Shown: positions 9,463 through 17,746 of the stretch, in pieces
Layout: each line of letters starts with the position of its first letter
How positions within the stretch are numbered: the stretch's first letter is position 1
DNA from: CAYNUJ01 sp964573255
GTDB lineage: Bacteria > Bacteroidota > Ignavibacteria > Ignavibacteriales > Melioribacteraceae
Direction of reading: 5' to 3'
Assembly (NCBI GenBank): GCA_964573255.1
Contig: CAZNJB010000013.1
Span: 11,322 to 75,321, forward strand
Length of the DNA stretch: 64,000 bases
Program-made: the position numbers and the translations under genes
Notes under the pieces: generated by a model
The model's database searches: none
What the model saw: only the letters and a program-made list of their open reading frames with translations
What the model was told of the DNA's origin: nothing

Positions 9463-10575
9463 TCATAGGATCTTTTTCCCTTCCGCAATGTTAATCAAGT
9501 CCGGCAACGCATAAACCGCGGGCATTCTTCCCTGCCCTTTCCGTAATGTTTTAATAATACCTGCTTTTACCAGTTTTCTTAACAGATCGTTTGCCGTAAC
9601 TTTATTGGGTATTTCGGAAAGTTTGATAAAATGACCTGTATTGACAATAGGTGCTTTGAAAAAAGCGTCCAACACCGAAACAGCATACTGTGAATGTGTA
9701 ATATCGACAAATCTTGCTTTTAATTCTTCATACAAAGACAGCATATTCTTTGCCTTTGAAATATTAGTATGCGACTGTATTATAACAGCCTGTAAAAAAA
9801 ACTCAACCCAACCCTGCCAATTGTTTTCGGAGGTAACACTCAACAAACTGTCATAATATGCTTCTCTGTGTGTTTCCAGATATTCGCTTAAATAAAACAT
9901 CGGACTGTTCAGCGTTTTTTTCATATACAGAAAAAGAGGAATCAGCAATCGCCCGATACGTCCGTTGCCGTCTTTAAAAGGGTGAAGTATTTCAAATTGA
10001 GCGTGGATAATTGCAAGTTGTACCAGTGTGTCTTCATAATCAGTGCTATTTAGAAATTTTTCCCATTTTTCCAAATGCTCAGGTAGTATCAAAGGATCAG
10101 GTGGCACAAAACGGGCATTCTCGATCGGCGTTCCCTTTTTGCCTATCCAATTCTGGTCTGTTCTGAATTGTCCCGGCTCCTTATTCTTCCCACGCACACT
10201 ATCCAGAAGGACGGCGTGCAGGTTTTTAATAAAATTAAGACTTAAAGGGCGGTTTTTCAGTTCTTCCTCCGCGATTCGTAATGTTTTGCGGTAGTTTCCT
10301 ATTTCTACAATATCCTCATTTATTGAAGGGGATTTTCCGGTATCAAGCCCCGCGTCGTGTTCAAGCACTTCTCCCAGAGAGGCTTGGGTTCCCTCTATTC
10401 TTGAGGAAAGCACAGCTTCGTTTGTAGTAATAGGAGAAAGCAGAACTCCCGGATTTATCAGGCTCTGGAGCAGACCGTCATATCTGGCTATAGCCGCGTT
10501 TGCCTTGCCTATTAAGGGAACTAATTTCTGCCATTCTAATTCAGGCGGTAATTCATGGGGAATAAACGGCTTCAT
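9463..10575 (-). CDS. Fic family protein inside the type III R-M operon
   Basis: This 370-residue Fic protein is expected to transfer AMP (or a related group) from a nucleotide to a target hydroxyl. The complete active-site motif HPFKDGNGRIGR spans residues 198-209. An N-terminal autoinhibitory motif of the (S/T)xxxE(G/N) type is visible as SSRIEG (57-62), placing it with class II Fic proteins whose inhibitory helix is in the same chain. The C-terminus (about 310-365) looks like a winged helix (TANDLLRKLVKAGIIKTL), common in DNA-associated Fic proteins. Its ATG follows the mod stop by only 2 bases, so it is probably translationally coupled to mod. The target is unknown; a regulatory or guard role for the restriction system is a guess from position. 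Confidence 0.92.
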   Translation of the reverse strand: MKPFIPHELPPELEWQKLVPLIGKANAAIARYDGLLQSLINPGVLLSPITTNEAVLSSRIEGTQASLGEVLEHDAGLDTGKSPSINEDIVEIGNYRKTLRIAEEELKNRPLSLNFIKNLHAVLLDSVRGKNKEPGQFRTDQNWIGKKGTPIENARFVPPDPLILPEHLEKWEKFLNSTDYEDTLVQLAIIHAQFEILHPFKDGNGRIGRLLIPLFLYMKKTLNSPMFYLSEYLETHREAYYDSLLSVTSENNWQGWVEFFLQAVIIQSHTNISKAKNMLSLYEELKARFVDITHSQYAVSVLDAFFKAPIVNTGHFIKLSEIPNKVTANDLLRKLVKAGIIKTLRKGQGRMPAVYALPDLINIAEGKKIL

Positions 10576-10577
10576 CT

Positions 10578-12524
10578 CTACACCACCTTAAACTCAATTC
10601 CCGCATCTTTCATTTGAAGCGCTGTGTTGGTTTTTAATTGATCGTTGTTTCTAAAAAGACGATCCAATGTAATTACTTTTTGCGATTTGGTATCTATAAC
10701 CGCTTTTATTATTTTCTCGTCAACATTGTCTAAAATTAAAGCAATTTCAGTATTATTTACAAGATAAAAACCGCTTTTCTTTTCAATCTTTGCCGTTAGC
10801 TGTACGCCGGATTTCAACAGCAGCTCGTAAAGAACGTCTTCGGTTTTTGCGTTTTCATCCAACGGTTCGAGATGCCGCTGCAATTGCTCGACAAGCTCTT
10901 CCTCTGTTTCTATTTTTGTGCGCCAAATCTTGAAGTTGGATTCTTTCAATTTAAAAACTTTAAATCCCAAATCTAAATTTTTGTTTTCATTTGCGAAAAG
11001 ATTTTTACCTTTCTCATTTTCAATTTTCAATTCTTCATTCTCAATTGTTTTTATTACCCTCCGAATTCGCTCTTTCCCTATTTCCGCAATGGTTTTATAT
11101 CCGGCTTTGTATGCCTCGCTTTTTTCGTCCGTTTTTTCGGGCAGCTGCACAAGTATAAACTTTCTTTTTCCGCCGTCTTCTTTATTTAAATCAAGAACGG
11201 CGTGGGCTGTTGTTGCAGAACCGGCGAAGAAATCGAGAATTATGTCATTTTCTGCTGTCGCCAAAGCGGCACATTGTTTAATAAGACTTGTTGGCTTCGG
11301 AAAATCAAATTCTGCGTTAAAATTTAGTTGCTTTAATTCAACTGTTCCTGTTTCTGTTAAAAACTTATTATCTGACCAGATTGTTTTTGGTTTAAAAGTG
11401 CTTTTACGATACTTTTCATAAATTCCAAAACTACCATCATATTTTTTCTTTGCAACAAGATTACTATTCAGAGTTAATTCACTTATATTTTTAATAACCT
11501 TATTTTTACTCCAACGCCAACAACTTTCCCTTCCTTCGGAATTATAAGGATAAATTTTTATTTTATAATTTACATCAGGAGTTAATGAAATTGGATAAAA
11601 ACCGTCTTTATCAATGGATTTTGGATTGATATAGATTGGATAAAAAAGATTAGGTCGATTATGCTTACCGAATTTGGGATTTCTATTTCTTAATTCTCTA
11701 ATATTAAATTTTCCAATATTATCTATTAAATTCAAATCATCCGCTTCATCATCTTTATCAATCTCATAAAGTTCAGTTTCATCCTTTTTTGTGTAAACAA
11801 GAATATATTCATGAGTTTTTGCTATTTGTTTATACGTCTGTCCTCTACTATTAGCTCGTACGATAATGGTTGAAAAGAAATTCTCCTCCCCAAACACTTC
11901 ATTCATCAAAAGGCGTAAATTATGCACTTCATTATCATCGATGGAAACAAAGATAACGCCGTCGTCGCGCAGTAAATTACGAGCGAGAAAAAGACGCGGA
12001 TACATCATAGAAAGCCAGTTACTGTGGTAATGCCCGCTATCCTTACTGTTTTTGCGGAATAGACCTTCGCGTGTTAAATAACCGGTTTCGTCCTTATCGC
12101 CAATACGGCTTAAATATTTTTCTTTTGTTTCCGAAAATTTATCGGGATAAATAAAATTGTCGTTGCCGGTGTTATAAGGCGGGTCGATATAAATCATTTT
12201 AATTTTGCCGAAGTATGCTTTTTGCAATACTTTTAACACTTCAAGATTTTCGCCTTCAATAAAGATGTTTTCGGTATTGTCAAAATTAACGGACTCTTCT
12301 TTAGCCGGAACCAGCGTCGCAGTGGTTTGGGCTTGCAGCGCTCGGAAAGCATCGGATTTTCCCGCCCAGTTTAGAACATAGCGTTCGTTTTTAAATTCAA
12401 TATCTTCGCCTAGAGTAGCTTTAAGTTTTTCCCAATCAATTTTATTTTCGGTAAAAGCTTCGGGAATAATTTCTTTCAGTTTTTCCAGCTTTTCTTCTGT
12501 AATATTCAACGACCTTCCATCCAT
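10578..12524 (-). CDS. mod: Type III restriction-modification methyltransferase, Mod subunit
   Basis: This 648-residue N6-adenine methyltransferase gives a type III system its sequence specificity and protects host DNA. Motif IV is DPPYNTG (from residue 114), motif I is DFFAGSATTAHAV (from residue 431), and the target-recognition region lies between them. This order (IV before I) is the beta class expected for Mod. The C-terminus contains a low-complexity stretch ENEELKIENEKGKN (about 495-508) encoded by imperfect repeats of the kind seen in many Bacteroidota proteins. I saw no simple tandem repeat tract that would suggest phase variation. It sits 38 bases after yhcG and 2 bases before fic. 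Confidence 0.95.
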   Translation of the reverse strand: MDGRSLNITEEKLEKLKEIIPEAFTENKIDWEKLKATLGEDIEFKNERYVLNWAGKSDAFRALQAQTTATLVPAKEESVNFDNTENIFIEGENLEVLKVLQKAYFGKIKMIYIDPPYNTGNDNFIYPDKFSETKEKYLSRIGDKDETGYLTREGLFRKNSKDSGHYHSNWLSMMYPRLFLARNLLRDDGVIFVSIDDNEVHNLRLLMNEVFGEENFFSTIIVRANSRGQTYKQIAKTHEYILVYTKKDETELYEIDKDDEADDLNLIDNIGKFNIRELRNRNPKFGKHNRPNLFYPIYINPKSIDKDGFYPISLTPDVNYKIKIYPYNSEGRESCWRWSKNKVIKNISELTLNSNLVAKKKYDGSFGIYEKYRKSTFKPKTIWSDNKFLTETGTVELKQLNFNAEFDFPKPTSLIKQCAALATAENDIILDFFAGSATTAHAVLDLNKEDGGKRKFILVQLPEKTDEKSEAYKAGYKTIAEIGKERIRRVIKTIENEELKIENEKGKNLFANENKNLDLGFKVFKLKESNFKIWRTKIETEEELVEQLQRHLEPLDENAKTEDVLYELLLKSGVQLTAKIEKKSGFYLVNNTEIALILDNVDEKIIKAVIDTKSQKVITLDRLFRNNDQLKTNTALQMKDAGIEFKVV

Positions 12525-12562
12525 AGAAATTTCGACTATTTTATCTAATGGTGCAAATTATG

Positions 12563-13771
12563 TTAACTAAAATACAAAAATCTCACAAATACATCCCCTT
12601 CTTTTTCCCACGGCATAATTTTGTGCGAATGTTTTTGCGCTCCGTATTTAATTTCGCGTTCTCTGATAATATTTATTTCTCTATTTAACTGTTCCGCCGG
12701 CTCTTTCTCGATTGGGAGATATAGTTGATATTTCGAAGCGAATAGCTGTTTGCTATCATTGAGCACGGAATATTTTACGAAAGTTTCATTTTTATCCGAA
12801 CAGAGGATTATCCCTATTGTCGGATTATCACCCTCAATTTTATACTTTTCTTCATACAACCTAACGTACATATCCATCAGTCCAATATCCTGGTGAGTCA
12901 GTTTGCCGATTTTCAAATCTATCAAAACAAAACATTTAAGGATGTAATTATAGAACACCAAATCCACGTAGTAATCTTCGTCCTCTGTAATTATTCTCTT
13001 CTGTCTGGCAACAAAACTGAAGCCTTTACCCAATTCAAGCAGGAAGTTTTGCAATTTATCAATCAGTTCGCGTTCCAAATCGGATTCACGATAGATATTT
13101 TTATCAGCTAAATCGAGGAACTCGAGAACATATGGATCTTTTAGTATGTCTTCCGGTGAAACTTTTGCGACGCTTTGCGCGGTTTCTTTTTTTAGCAGAG
13201 TTTTATTTTTACTCTTGAGCAACCGTTCGTAATAGAATGAATTGATTTGACGTTCCAAAACCCTTGTGCTCCAGCCGTTGTCTGCAGCCTCGTTCATATA
13301 CCAATAACGGGCTTTATGGTTTTTTACTTTCAAAAGCAGTCTGTAATGAGTCCACGACAACTCGGTTCTAAGCTCCGGTTCCGCCTTACGGCTCACTTCG
13401 GTATTAGTTGATGAATTCTCTAATTGGCGCTGTGCCGTGGTACTTTTTGACTTCCCATCCAATTCGTTACGCAGTGCGTCACGAATTGGGAATGCTTTAT
13501 AAAATCCTCTCATATTTCTTAAATTTGTTTCGTCAAAACCTTTCCCAAACTCATTTGTAAGTTTAACGGACAATTCCTTCAACAAATACTTTCCGTATTC
13601 GGCTCTCGCTTTCCCTTGTTGCTCCTCCTCAACAATTATTTCACCAATTTTCCAGTAAGCCTTCACCATTTCAAAATTTACGTTTTGAATTACTCGTTCG
13701 CGGGAATTTTCTAAAATGTTGCGGATGGAAGTATAAATTGCGGCGAGATTTTTATTTGTATGTGTTACCAT
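12563..13771 (-). CDS. YhcG/DUF1016 PD-(D/E)XK nuclease family protein
   Basis: This 402-residue protein has the DUF1016 N-terminal domain (about residues 8-95, with AYWKIGEIIVEEEQQG) and the C-terminal PDDEXK nuclease domain (about 230-390). The candidate catalytic segment is DEDYYVDLVFYN followed by CFVLIDLKIG, giving Asp...Asp-x-Lys in the usual places. The family is frequently linked to type I and III restriction loci and here is the first gene of the operon. Between GFYKAFP and ELSWTHYRLL, normally about ten residues apart, there is an extra stretch of some 30 residues (roughly 104-136) rich in Ser, Thr, Glu and Arg, encoded partly by a palindromic DNA segment. The frame is maintained and both domains look intact. 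Confidence 0.9.
   Translation of the reverse strand: MVTHTNKNLAAIYTSIRNILENSRERVIQNVNFEMVKAYWKIGEIIVEEEQQGKARAEYGKYLLKELSVKLTNEFGKGFDETNLRNMRGFYKAFPIRDALRNELDGKSKSTTAQRQLENSSTNTEVSRKAEPELRTELSWTHYRLLLKVKNHKARYWYMNEAADNGWSTRVLERQINSFYYERLLKSKNKTLLKKETAQSVAKVSPEDILKDPYVLEFLDLADKNIYRESDLERELIDKLQNFLLELGKGFSFVARQKRIITEDEDYYVDLVFYNYILKCFVLIDLKIGKLTHQDIGLMDMYVRLYEEKYKIEGDNPTIGIILCSDKNETFVKYSVLNDSKQLFASKYQLYLPIEKEPAEQLNREINIIREREIKYGAQKHSHKIMPWEKEGDVFVRFLYFS
13385..13492. repeat. In-frame palindromic insertion in the yhcG gene
   Basis: The DNA encoding the extra 30 or so residues of YhcG contains an imperfect palindrome with arms CCAATTCGTTACGCA (13459-13473) and TGCGTCACGAATTGG (13475-13489), 15 bp with one mismatch around a single central base, extended outside by TTCCC/GGAA. 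It resembles a small palindromic element that has inserted without breaking the frame. The left boundary is approximate. Confidence 0.6.
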
Positions 13772-13777
13772 TGTTAT

Positions 13778-13801
13778 TTACAAATTTTCTAAAATTTGTA
13801 A
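13778..13801. promoter_or_regulatory. Palindromic operator-like site upstream of yhcG-mod-fic-res
   Basis: TTACAAATTTT and AAAATTTGTAA form a perfect 11-bp inverted repeat with a 2-base centre. It ends 6 bases before the yhcG ATG (13771), so it is either an operator for a repressor of the operon or an mRNA hairpin masking the ribosome-binding region. Confidence 0.6.
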
Positions 13802-13934
13802 TGCATTTTCATTTAAAATACAAAATTTTATTAAATTGGCTATATCTTGTTAGAACCGGTTCATAGAGAGATTTTATTCATTATTGTTAAGATACTCACA
13901 GGATTAGTTGAATCCACTCACAATTGATAAGTGT

Positions 13935-14270
13935 TTGGATTATACCCTATAGGATAGGCGTTTTTATCTTAAACCAAAATGAAAGTTTGAAATAGAATTC
14001 TATATCGTTTCTACTTTCGCATTCGCTGGAAAACTCATATTCAACGTTGGGATCAAGTGTAACTAGATTTTCGTAAATTATTTTATCTTATTTATTAATT
14101 GTAAAAGTAAATTCATTTACGTTAATATTATATTCTTCGAAATATCTCACTTCATATTCTTTTGAACCGATTTTCTCAAATTTAATACCTTTAATTATCA
14201 AACCTATAAGCGCATTTTTTATTGTTGTTACAGCATTATCCTGAAATAACTGAGGATTAATTAATATTTT
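13935..14270 (-). pseudogene. Relic of a type III res gene (3' part)
   Basis: This stretch aligns base for base with the coding region of res at roughly 6903-7235, in the same orientation, with many substitutions and a few small indels. Shared runs include tttttatcttaaacc, gattttcgtaaatt and ggattaattaatatt. Where intact res encodes TINKQDK the relic reads TINK-stop-DK (CAA to TAA), so it is broken. The level of divergence suggests a second, related type III system once stood here rather than a recent duplication. No 5' part of the gene remains. Between 14271 and 14410 on the same strand about 50 further codons are open without a start and were not recognised. Confidence 0.85.
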
Positions 14271-14419
14271 ACCTGTTGTGAATTGTGTAAAGAATTATGC
14301 ATTCCTCCGGGAAATAAAGGAATATTAATTTCCCCCAATTGATTTTTCAACACCACTCTTCTGGTTAAATCTGTTGATTGAAGAATAAAATTTAATAATC
14401 TGCTTACTAATTGTATTAC

Positions 14420-16432
14420 TTATTTCAGTAATTTTTTCATTTTTTCAATTTCATCCCTCAACAATGCTGCGCGTTCAAATTCCAAATCCTTTGCCGCCTG
14501 CAGCATTTCTTCTTCCATTTGCTCTATTAATTCCTGTTTTTGCTCATTCGACATATATCTAATTACAGGTTCTGCAACTTTAGTAAAGGAAGTGTCTTCA
14601 TAATCTTCTTTTTTACGCATATCTGCAATAGAAGTGGAAGCCATAATTTCTTCCTTACTCTTGAATACAGTTTTGGGAGTAATCCCATGTTTTTCGTTGT
14701 ATTCCTTTTGAACTTTTCGTCTTCTATTAGTTTCATCAATTGTTTTCTTCATAGAATCGGTAATCCTGTCCGCATACATAATCACCTTACCGCCTGCATT
14801 TCTTGCGGTTCTTCCAGCAGTTTGCATAAGGGATCTTTCGCTTCTTAAAAATCCTTCCTTGTCGGCGTCAATTATCGCTACCAAAGATACTTCCGGTAGA
14901 TCGAGCCCTTCTCTAAGTAAGTTAACCCCGACTAAAACATCGAAATCGCCCATTCGCAGGTCTCTTATAATTTCGACCCTTTCAAGCGCATCTATATCGC
15001 TGTGAATATAACGTACCTTTATATTAAGGCGTTCGAGATAATCCGTTAAATCCTCGGCCATTTTTTTTGTTAGAGTAGTTACAAGAACCCTTTCGTTCTT
15101 CTCGACTCTAATTCTTATTTCATCGAGTAAGTCGTCAATTTGATTTTTTACCGGGCGTACTTCAATTTCAGGATCGAGTAATCCTGTAGGACGAATAATC
15201 TGTTCTACTATAGCTCCGCCGCTTTTAATTAATTCATAATCACCCGGAGTGGCGGAAACATAAATAGCTTGGTTTACCAAAGCCTCGAATTCTTCAAATT
15301 TCAACGGACGGTTATCGAGTGCTGAAGGGAGACGGAAACCGTGCTCAACCAGCGTTTCTTTCCTCGCCCTGTCCCCGTTGTACATTCCCCTTATCTGTGG
15401 AATCGTAACGTGCGATTCATCAATTATAAGAAGATAATCTTTCGGGAAATAATCGAACAAACAGGATGGACGCGATCCGGGTGGTCTGCCCTCCATATGT
15501 CTGGAATAATTTTCTATACCCGAGCAATACCCTATTTCCTTAATCATCTCGATATCGTATTTTGTACGCTGCTCTAATCGCTGAGCTTCAAGATACTTTT
15601 CTTCTTTCCAAAAATAATTTAGCCTTTCTTTTAATTCCTCTTCGATTGTAACTATGGCTCTTTGAACCTGCTCCTTAGTAGTCACAAAATACTTTGCCGG
15701 ATAAATAGCAACCGAATCCACTTCCCTTATAACATCTCCTGTAATTGAATCGATTATCGAAAGACGCTCAATCTCATCGCCCCAAAATTCAACCCTTACA
15801 GCCTCTTCGTGCTGATAAGCCGGAATTATCTCAACCACATCACCTCGGGCACGGAATGTTCCGCGAGTAAATTCAACATCATTCCTGATGTAATAAATAT
15901 CGATCAGCGACATTAACAATTGTTTCTTCTCAATTTCCGCACCTTTTTTTATGAACACAATCTGTTTGGCATATTCTTCCGGCGCTCCGATACCGTAAAT
16001 CGAACTGACACTGGCAACAATTATCACATCCCTGCGCCCCTCAATTAAAGCCGTAGTCGCCTTTAATCTCAGCCGGTCAATCTCTTCGTTAACCGAAAAA
16101 TCTTTCTCGATGTACAAATCGTTTTTTACTACGTAAGCTTCTGGTTGATAGTAATCGTAATAACTTATGAAGAACTCAACGGCGTTATGAGGGAAAAACG
16201 CTTTAAATTCAGAATAAAGCTGAGCCGCCAATGTTTTGTTGTGTGAAATTATTAATGTAGGTCTGTTTACCTGAGCAATAACATTGGACATAGTAAAGGT
16301 TTTACCACTGCCCGTAACGCCAAGTAGCACCTGATGTTTTGTACCACGAAGTATATTTTCGCTCAGTTCTTTAATTGCCTGCGGTTGATCACCCGAAGGT
16401 TTGTAATTAGTTACTAATTGGAATTTATCCAT
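14420..16432 (-). CDS. uvrB: Excinuclease ABC subunit B
   Basis: This 670-residue protein is UvrB, the damage-verifying helicase-like subunit of nucleotide excision repair. The order of landmarks is complete: GDQPQAI, Walker A GVTGSGKT (Lys44), the beta-hairpin segment YYDYYQPEAYV (about 92-102), the ENYSRHMEGRPPGSRPSCLFDYFP block, LLIIDESHVT, ATPG, the helicase segment VLVGVNLLREGLDLPEV and QTAGRTARNAGG. The C-terminal UVR domain that contacts UvrC occupies the last 40 residues. Length is normal for the family. It is transcribed alone, divergently from the DUF3078 gene, and no uvrA or uvrC is in the window. Confidence 0.98.
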   Translation of the reverse strand: MDKFQLVTNYKPSGDQPQAIKELSENILRGTKHQVLLGVTGSGKTFTMSNVIAQVNRPTLIISHNKTLAAQLYSEFKAFFPHNAVEFFISYYDYYQPEAYVVKNDLYIEKDFSVNEEIDRLRLKATTALIEGRRDVIIVASVSSIYGIGAPEEYAKQIVFIKKGAEIEKKQLLMSLIDIYYIRNDVEFTRGTFRARGDVVEIIPAYQHEEAVRVEFWGDEIERLSIIDSITGDVIREVDSVAIYPAKYFVTTKEQVQRAIVTIEEELKERLNYFWKEEKYLEAQRLEQRTKYDIEMIKEIGYCSGIENYSRHMEGRPPGSRPSCLFDYFPKDYLLIIDESHVTIPQIRGMYNGDRARKETLVEHGFRLPSALDNRPLKFEEFEALVNQAIYVSATPGDYELIKSGGAIVEQIIRPTGLLDPEIEVRPVKNQIDDLLDEIRIRVEKNERVLVTTLTKKMAEDLTDYLERLNIKVRYIHSDIDALERVEIIRDLRMGDFDVLVGVNLLREGLDLPEVSLVAIIDADKEGFLRSERSLMQTAGRTARNAGGKVIMYADRITDSMKKTIDETNRRRKVQKEYNEKHGITPKTVFKSKEEIMASTSIADMRKKEDYEDTSFTKVAEPVIRYMSNEQKQELIEQMEEEMLQAAKDLEFERAALLRDEIEKMKKLLK

Positions 16433-16479
16433 TTATTTTATTTTCTACTTTCTTATGGTGAATTATAAACTATTATTCT

Positions 16480-16487
16480 TAATTTTG
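16480..16487 (+). promoter_or_regulatory. Possible -7 element for the DUF3078 gene
   Basis: TAATTTTG matches TAnnTTTG and lies 49 bases before the start at 16536. No good -33 element was seen. Confidence 0.3.
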
Positions 16488-16535
16488 TGAACTCAAAATA
16501 TTAAACTACAAAAAAACCATCTAACAGGTTTCAAA

Positions 16536-17381
16536 ATGATAAGAAAAATATTAACACTGCTTCTCATATTATCCTTCAATTCCATATTTTCAAAACCGCC
16601 CGATTCAATTTATTATAAATGGCTTCCTTCCTTTGATACCGGATTGAATATCAGCCAGATCTCATTTAAGAACTGGGTAAAAGGTGGTGAGAATTCTCTC
16701 ACTTGGACTTTAACCGGCAACTTTAACCTAAATTACAAAAGCGATACTTGGATGTTGAAAAACCAAGTGAAGGCTGCATTCGGCAGGACTAAAATCGGAT
16801 CTCAAAAATTTAGAACCAACGATAACGAATTGTACGTCGAAAGTGTACTCTCATATAATGTTGGCTGGAAAGTCGATCCCTATTTTTCGAACACACTCCG
16901 AACTCAAATTACCGAAGGTTTTAATTATGATAAAGAGCCGAAACAGAAAATTGCCGATTTCTTCGATCCCGGTTATATAAGTCAGAGTATCGGTTTTAAC
17001 TACGACAAAACAAAAATATTCAAAATAAGACTTGGAATAGCTCTGCAGCAAACGTTTACAAATAGATTCAGGCAATATTCCGACGACAAGTCCACGTCAA
17101 ACAGGATCGAGGCATTTAAACTCGAAACGGGAATGGAATCCGTAAGCAGTAGTGAGTTTACAATTGATACAAATTTGAAAATGCAAAGTAAGCTTCGGCT
17201 GTTTACCCGTTTTGAGCATATCGACGTTTGGGATATAAGATGGGATAATAATATTATAGCAAAAATTAATTCTTGGCTGAATGTTAACTTCAACTTTTTA
17301 TTGATCTACGAGAAAAATCAATCTTTGAAGACTCAAATGAAACAAGCTCTTCAAGTCGGCATAGTTTACAATGTGATTTAA
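16536..17381 (+). CDS. DUF3078 outer-membrane barrel protein
   Basis: This 281-residue protein has a signal peptide (residues 1-19, ending near FSKP) and the DUF3078 pattern: an N-terminal GLNISQISFKNWVKGGENS block followed by alternating amphipathic strands such as YVESVLSYNVGW and NEIDTNLKM-like segments. DUF3078 proteins are predicted outer-membrane beta-barrels of Bacteroidota with no settled function. It is followed by three inverted repeats that separate it from the exporter operon. Family call is good; function unknown. Confidence 0.82.
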   Translation: MIRKILTLLLILSFNSIFSKPPDSIYYKWLPSFDTGLNISQISFKNWVKGGENSLTWTLTGNFNLNYKSDTWMLKNQVKAAFGRTKIGSQKFRTNDNELYVESVLSYNVGWKVDPYFSNTLRTQITEGFNYDKEPKQKIADFFDPGYISQSIGFNYDKTKIFKIRLGIALQQTFTNRFRQYSDDKSTSNRIEAFKLETGMESVSSSEFTIDTNLKMQSKLRLFTRFEHIDVWDIRWDNNIIAKINSWLNVNFNFLLIYEKNQSLKTQMKQALQVGIVYNVI

Positions 17382-17382
17382 C

Positions 17383-17517
17383 TGCTAAAATTTAGCAATG
17401 ACATTTTTCCCGGCGCTTGTTTTAAATCTTGTATTATTAGAATCAGGCTGATTCTTTTGATATTATCCCAAAGAGAATTTTAGTTAGTGGTTTTCTATAA
17501 ATTTGAAAACCACTAAC
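17383..17517. terminator. Cluster of three inverted repeats after the DUF3078 gene
   Basis: Three perfect inverted repeats follow one another: TGCTAAA/TTTAGCA (17383-17397), AGAATCAG/CTGATTCT with a single central base and a T-run (17439-17458), and GTTAGTGGTTTTC/GAAAACCACTAAC with a 9-base loop (17483-17517). The second looks most like a rho-independent terminator; the third is the longest stem, 13 bp. Confidence 0.55.
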
Positions 17518-17671
17518 AATTCGATAAAATTACATTCTCATCAATCAGACTTAATTTCTCACCTTATTTTCCAATATTACGTTTGGTAAAGGAGAATACA
17601 TAGAATAAATAAAAGCGTTCAATTCTTCATCTATTTCCATTTAGGCATAGCACATAAAGTTAAGAAACACA

Positions 17672-17740
17672 GGAAACTTTATTTGATTTTTTAGTTTCCT
17701 TTTTGCTATATTGGAAACGAAAAAAACAAAATTAGTTTCC
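17672..17740. promoter_or_regulatory. Tandem palindromic operators for the TetR regulator
   Basis: GGAAAC-N16-GTTTCC occurs twice, at 17672-17699 and 17713-17740, with identical 16-base spacing and centres 41 bases apart (about four helical turns). The first copy extends to AGGAAACT/AGTTTCCT. Its position at the promoter of a TetR gene suggests autoregulation and control of the exporter operon. Confidence 0.75.
17682..17714 (+). promoter_or_regulatory. Predicted promoter of the exporter operon
   Basis: TTTG at 17682-17685 and TATATTGG at 17707-17714 are 21 bases apart, close to the Bacteroidota TTTG-N(19-21)-TAnnTTTG pattern. Both elements are covered by the tandem operators, so repressor binding would block this promoter. 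Confidence 0.45.
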
Positions 17741-17746
17741 TTTGAT

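Noticed and set aside
10978..11060. Repeated caattttcaattcttcattctcaa segment inside mod as a phase-variation tract
   Set aside because: The repeats are imperfect and of mixed length, not a clean tandem tract, and the frame is intact; it reads as low-complexity coding sequence.
10918..11421. Open frame of 167 codons on the plus strand
   Set aside because: It lies entirely antisense to the intact mod gene and has a Ser/Phe-rich composition typical of a shadow frame.
17711..17746. Upstream TTG start for the TetR gene
   Set aside because: It lies inside the second operator and the predicted promoter, and the added residues are not part of the TetR domain.
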